Assembly: GCA_004299485.1 (NCBI GenBank)
Contig: SCQP01000001.1
Span: forward strand, 1 to 64,000
Direction: 5' to 3'
Length of the DNA stretch: 64,000 nucleotides
DNA from: Acidobacteriota bacterium
Lineage (GTDB): Bacteria > Acidobacteriota > Terriglobia > Terriglobales > SCQP01
Shown in pieces: positions 61,022-64,000 of this stretch. Positions within the stretch are counted from its first letter, which is position 1. Each line of letters begins with the position of its first letter. The translations under genes were made by a program, and so were the position numbers. The notes under the pieces were generated by a model. The model saw only the letters and a program-made list of their open reading frames with translations, was not told the origin of the DNA and did no database searches.

Positions 61022-62230
61022 TTGAAACTCATCATCTGCTGTGTTCTGCTCAGTCTGACCCTGGGGGCGCAGACGCGCTGGCGCTCGGGCCAGCAACGCT
61101 CGCCACACTATCACGGACTGACGAGTCAAGTGATGTCGCCACCGCAGGTCAGCGGCGTAACCGTCAGCGGCTTTACCGTCTCCTGGACCACCACCCAGGC
61201 GCTCTCCACCGAACTGCTCTATGGCGCCGGCAACCTCAATCAGGTGCAGAACCACACCGCACTGACGGAGCAGCACAGCGTCACCCTCACCGGCCTGCAG
61301 CCCGCCACGACTTACGAGTTTGAGGCGGTATCTACCGACGCCGCCAACATCAATCTGCGTTCCAAGGTGGGCACCGTAACCACCGCCGCCGCCCCACCGC
61401 CGCCCCCGCCGCCCACCACCGGCACGCGCCTGTTCCCCGCCGCCGCCGCCGACTGGCTCTACTCGCCGCCCACCGGCACCCCCCTCAACATCAGCAGCAT
61501 CGCCTCGGCCATGGGCTTTCACCTCAACACCCACGACGGCGGCTACGACTACCCGGTGCAGTACACCGACGGCACCCACGGCTGCACCACCTTCACCGAC
61601 ACCCTCATCTACAGCTACAACAAAGACAACCTCTGCGTGCCCAATCCCGCCAACGGCTATCACCCCTCCGTCGGTGGCTGGGGCGCTGACGACGGCCACG
61701 TGGTCATCGTCGATACCGCCACCGGCAACTACTACGACTTCTGGAAACTTTACGTCAACAGCAGCTTCCAGCCCACCAGCACCAACGTCGGCAAGATCGT
61801 CGAAGGCTCGCTCAACGGCGATGGCACCCCGGGCACAACTGCGGCCCAGGTCACCGGCTTGGCCGGCGACATCCTGCCGGGCGAGCTCGCCTGCGTCACC
61901 TGCCTCAACCATGCCCTCAACGTCGTGGTGCCGGGCAACATGAATAATCCCAAGGTCTGCACCCAGTTCCCCGCCAAGGCCACCGACGGCAGCGTCCCCG
62001 GCGCCATTTTCTGCGAAGGCGCCAAGATCCGCTTCGATCCGTCCATCGACGTCAACACCCTGAGCGCCTCCACCGCCGTCAAGGCCATCATGCGCGCGCT
62101 GCAACTCTATGGCGGCGCCATCACCGACCAGACCGGCTCGAGCAACGTCCTCATCTATACCGATCTGCCGAGCCAGCCCGACACCACCGGCATTGGCCTC
62201 ATTGGCCAACACCTCTGGCTTTATTACTAA
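61022..62230 (+). CDS. Secreted fibronectin-III protein with an uncharacterised C-terminal domain
   Basis: The 402-residue exported protein starts at TTG 61022, preceded by AGGATAACGAG (MKLIICCVLLSLTLGAQ signal peptide). One FnIII domain (about 35-120: VSGVTVSGFTVSWTTTQALS, LTGLQPATTYEFEAVST) is followed by a PPPPPPP linker. The large domain (140-402) has HGCTTFTDTLIYSYNKDNLC, GADDGHVVIVDTATGNYYDF, GDGTPGTTAAQVTGLAGDIL, CLNHALNVVVPGN and AKIRFDPSIDV. That domain resembles a widespread secreted family (GDGxxG, xLxHAL, ARLRLDPSxDV) with no known function. The next gene is a paralogue of it. Confidence 0.78.
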   Translation: MKLIICCVLLSLTLGAQTRWRSGQQRSPHYHGLTSQVMSPPQVSGVTVSGFTVSWTTTQALSTELLYGAGNLNQVQNHTALTEQHSVTLTGLQPATTYEFEAVSTDAANINLRSKVGTVTTAAAPPPPPPPTTGTRLFPAAAADWLYSPPTGTPLNISSIASAMGFHLNTHDGGYDYPVQYTDGTHGCTTFTDTLIYSYNKDNLCVPNPANGYHPSVGGWGADDGHVVIVDTATGNYYDFWKLYVNSSFQPTSTNVGKIVEGSLNGDGTPGTTAAQVTGLAGDILPGELACVTCLNHALNVVVPGNMNNPKVCTQFPAKATDGSVPGAIFCEGAKIRFDPSIDVNTLSASTAVKAIMRALQLYGGAITDQTGSSNVLIYTDLPSQPDTTGIGLIGQHLWLYY

Positions 62231-62251
62231 CCACTAGCCACTAACCACTTG
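62227..62251. repeat. CCACTA-type heptad repeat at the gene end
   Basis: TAACCAC TAGCCAC TAACCAC TTG in 7-bp register. The first unit includes the TAA stop codon of the secreted FnIII protein gene. Confidence 0.7.
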
Positions 62252-62318
62252 CTTCTTGCTTCCTGAGGCAATTTTGCTCCCCAACTAGGAGATCTCCCGC
62301 AGAGGCGCAGAGAGCAGC

Positions 62319-62334
62319 GTTCAGTACGCTGAAC
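62319..62334. promoter_or_regulatory. Inverted repeat upstream of the secreted lipoprotein gene
   Basis: GTTCAG TACG CTGAAC, a perfect 6-bp dyad 44 bp before the TTG start. It may be an operator or a chance palindrome. Confidence 0.25.
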
Positions 62335-62377
62335 CTACTTCGTCGTATCACCCTGCGCTTCTTCGGGAAAGGTTCGC

Positions 62378-63313
62378 TTGCGGTATCTCCTGTCTTCTCT
62401 CCTCCTCCTCACCCTCTTTGTCTCGGTTTCCGGCTGCGGCGGTATGCCTCCCTCGGCCCTGACTCCGTCCAATCCGCCCGGTAGCGGCTCCGGCAATCCC
62501 AGCGCCGCGCCGCACGCACGGCTCTTCCCCTCCGCCGGCTGGCTGCATAGCCCACCCTCCGGCAGCGCCCTCAATATCAGCAGCATCACGCGCGGCCTGC
62601 ACTTCGTGCTCAACACCCACGACTACGGCTTCGATTACCCCGTCGTCTACACCGACGGCAGCCACGGCTGCACCACCTTCACCGACACCCTGCAGTACAA
62701 CTACAAGGACCGCATCTGCGTGCCCAACCCCGCCGGCGGCTTCTATCCCTCCACCGGCCGCTACGGCGCCAACGACGGTCACCTGGTGGTCATCGATACC
62801 GCTGCGAGCAAGTACTACGACTTCTGGAAGCTGTACGTCAACGCCTCCGGAAATCCCAAGAGCACCAACGTGGGCAAGATCGTGGAAGGCTCGCTGGACG
62901 GCGACGGCACCCCCGGCACCACCGCCGCTGCAATTACCGGCCTCGCCGGTGACATCCTGCCCGGCGAGCTGGATTGCGACACCTGCCTCAACCATGCCCT
63001 CAACGTGGTGGTGCCCGGCTCGATGAACAGCAGCCGCATCGGCAAGCAGGCCCCCGCCAAAGCCACCGACGGCACCGTCTCCGGCGGCATTTTCGGCGAA
63101 GGCGCCAAGCTGCGCTTCGATCCCTCGATCGATGTCAGCAAACTCAACGCCTCCACCGCGGTAAAAGCGGTCCTGCGCGCTCTGCAGCTCTACGGCGCCG
63201 CCATCACCGACCAGACCGGCGGCAACCAGATCGCCTTCTACACCGCTCTCGCCTCCCGGCCCGATCTCACCGGCATCAACCAGATCGGTCAGCACCTGTT
63301 CATCTACTACTAG
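62378..63313 (+). CDS. Secreted lipoprotein paralogous to the preceding protein
   Basis: The 311-residue lipoprotein starts at TTG 62378 (MRYLLSSLLLLTLFVSVSGC) with lipobox Cys C20, then a Ser/Pro/Gly linker. The rest is the same uncharacterised domain as the upstream gene without FnIII: HGCTTFTDTLQYNYKDRICV, YGANDGHLVVIDTAASKYYD, FWKLYVN, STNVGKIVEGSLDGDGTPG, CLNHALNVVVPGS and AKLRFDPSIDVSKLN. By eye most residues match across the domain, so this is a tandem duplication followed by a change in N-terminal targeting (lipid anchor versus soluble FnIII). Confidence 0.78.
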   Translation: MRYLLSSLLLLTLFVSVSGCGGMPPSALTPSNPPGSGSGNPSAAPHARLFPSAGWLHSPPSGSALNISSITRGLHFVLNTHDYGFDYPVVYTDGSHGCTTFTDTLQYNYKDRICVPNPAGGFYPSTGRYGANDGHLVVIDTAASKYYDFWKLYVNASGNPKSTNVGKIVEGSLDGDGTPGTTAAAITGLAGDILPGELDCDTCLNHALNVVVPGSMNSSRIGKQAPAKATDGTVSGGIFGEGAKLRFDPSIDVSKLNASTAVKAVLRALQLYGAAITDQTGGNQIAFYTALASRPDLTGINQIGQHLFIYY

Positions 63314-63340
63314 CCACTAGCCACTAACCACTAGCCACTG
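63311..63340. repeat. CCACTA-type heptad repeat shared by two gene ends
   Basis: TAGCCAC TAGCCAC TAACCAC TAGCCAC TG. The first unit provides the TAG stop of the lipoprotein gene. The last, read on the minus strand, provides the stop of the convergent DUF58 gene. Confidence 0.7.
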
Positions 63341-64000
63341 TTGACGAGAATCTCGTGCAGTCCGTCCGTCCCGCCCACCGGGGCGGCCAGCGGCCGCCCC
63401 AGCTCCACCTGCGCCAGGTAGTCGAGCACGGCCTGCCGGTGATGTGGCGCCGGCGCCAGCGGCAGATACAGCCCGCGCCCCGTCGCCGTCCGGTTTTCCC
63501 CGATGAACTCCAGCCACAGGTCGGCGCGGTCGAGCGCCAGCATCCAGCCTGCGCACAGCGACAGCGCCGCTTCCCCCTGCGTCTCTTCCATTCCCGGCGC
63601 CACGCATAACCGCAGCCGCAGCCGCAGCCCGTTTTCATCCGCTGATTCCCGCACGTAGAGCGTGCCCGTATGCGCGCTCGCTTTCCATGACACCTGCCGC
63701 GCGCTGTCGCCCGGCTGATGCGGCCGCAGCCGGTACAATTCCTGCCCCTCCCCGCGCCGCGCCTGCGCCTCCCGTGATCCCGCCCGCACCTCCTCCAACA
63801 GCGCCTCCAGCCCGCTGACCGGCGCCGGATAGACCAGCATCTCCGGCTCCCGCGCGCTCGATTGAAACCGCCGCCGCTTGTGCATCAGCCCGAACGGAAA
63901 TCCCGTCGACAGCACAAACCCCGCGCTGCCGTATCGCCCCCGCCGCGGAAACGTCAACTCGCTGCCCGCCGCCGCGCTCCCCCGCCGCGCCAGATACCCA
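63331..64000 (-). CDS. DUF58 domain protein (partial, cut by right edge)
   Basis: The visible part is the C-terminal 222 residues of a DUF58 protein: LTFPRRGRYGSAGFVLSTGF, PFGLMHKRR, MLVYPAPVSGLEALLEE, then the DUF58 core RPHQPGDSARQVSWKASAHT followed by GTLYVRESADE. The frame stays open to base 64000 without a start, so the N-terminus, usually with two TM helices, lies outside. DUF58 genes normally neighbour a MoxR ATPase and a transglutaminase, which would lie to the right. Confidence 0.87.
   Translation of the reverse strand, partial: GYLARRGSAAAGSELTFPRRGRYGSAGFVLSTGFPFGLMHKRRRFQSSAREPEMLVYPAPVSGLEALLEEVRAGSREAQARRGEGQELYRLRPHQPGDSARQVSWKASAHTGTLYVRESADENGLRLRLRLCVAPGMEETQGEAALSLCAGWMLALDRADLWLEFIGENRTATGRGLYLPLAPAPHHRQAVLDYLAQVELGRPLAAPVGGTDGLHEILVNSG

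Overview
The window is high-GC chromosomal DNA that looks like an acidobacterium. The indicators are a very large carboxypeptidase-regulatory TonB receptor, a PadR regulator paired with an ADOP-type ABC permease, a BNR/sortilin-like secreted protein of about 1000 residues, a secreted S9 peptidase, the futalosine-pathway enzyme MqnC, and many exported proteins of unknown function. This placement is inferred from gene content; there is no rRNA in the window. Genes are densely packed, with many 4-bp ATGA or GTGA overlaps and several convergent genes that overlap at their 3' ends.

Layout. 1-3.5 kb: a large RHS/YD-repeat protein (minus strand, cut by the left edge, one frameshift). 3.7-9.2 kb (plus): secreted cyclophilin, prepilin peptidase, a PAS histidine kinase with an NtrC-type regulator, and a lipase-maturation-factor-like membrane protein. 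9.2-11.4 kb (minus): rmuC and mqnC. 11.4-12.4 kb (plus): a DUF488 protein and a small exported protein. 12.4-19.4 kb (minus): an efflux operon with three HlyD-type adaptors, a MacB-like permease and TolC, without an ATPase. 19.5-21.6 kb (minus): mreB-mreC. 21.7-29.1 kb: argS, a Na+/H+ antiporter, a probable selenocysteine-containing peroxiredoxin-like protein, an antitoxin/PIN pair, and the padR/ADOP pair (permease frameshifted). 29.4-42.7 kb: Nramp-like transporter, glycosyltransferase, a second PIN toxin pair, BNR-repeat protein, penicillin acylase, hicB with a broken hicA, S9 peptidase, a metal-dependent hydrolase and two small proteins. 42.7-47.1 kb: tRNA-Ser between two 111-bp direct repeats, the TonB receptor with a clear promoter and terminator, and a dead RHH antitoxin. 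47.1-53.8 kb: mutS2, a small zinc-ribbon protein, rpmB, ridA, rel and a LOG-family protein. 53.9-60.7 kb (minus): a type IV pilus/type II secretion assembly operon (pseudopilin, lolA, gspF, gspE, pilM, pilN, pilO, pilP-like). 61.0-63.3 kb: two tandem secreted paralogues. The right edge cuts a DUF58 protein.

Functional links. The prepilin peptidase at 4.3 kb would process the pseudopilin at 60.7 kb. The kinase and sigma-54 activator form one two-component system. The MreBC, Rel, ArgS, L28 and MutS2 genes are housekeeping. The three adaptors, permease and TolC form one tripartite export system whose ATPase must be elsewhere.

Most notable signals. (1) An in-frame TGA in a peroxiredoxin-like gene, in a Trp-[TGA]-Pro-Phe-Cys context and followed at once by a SECIS-like hairpin. 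(2) A dispersed palindromic element found in three unrelated coding sequences in the same frame (N-terminus of PadR, N-terminus of an HlyD adaptor, C-terminus of PilO), plus one intergenic copy. Its stem shows compensatory base changes. (3) Many 7-bp-periodic intergenic repeat arrays of differing sequence. (4) A recurring TANNNT box 6-7 nt before start codons, suggesting leaderless transcription. (5) Degraded toxin-antitoxin loci beside two intact ones.
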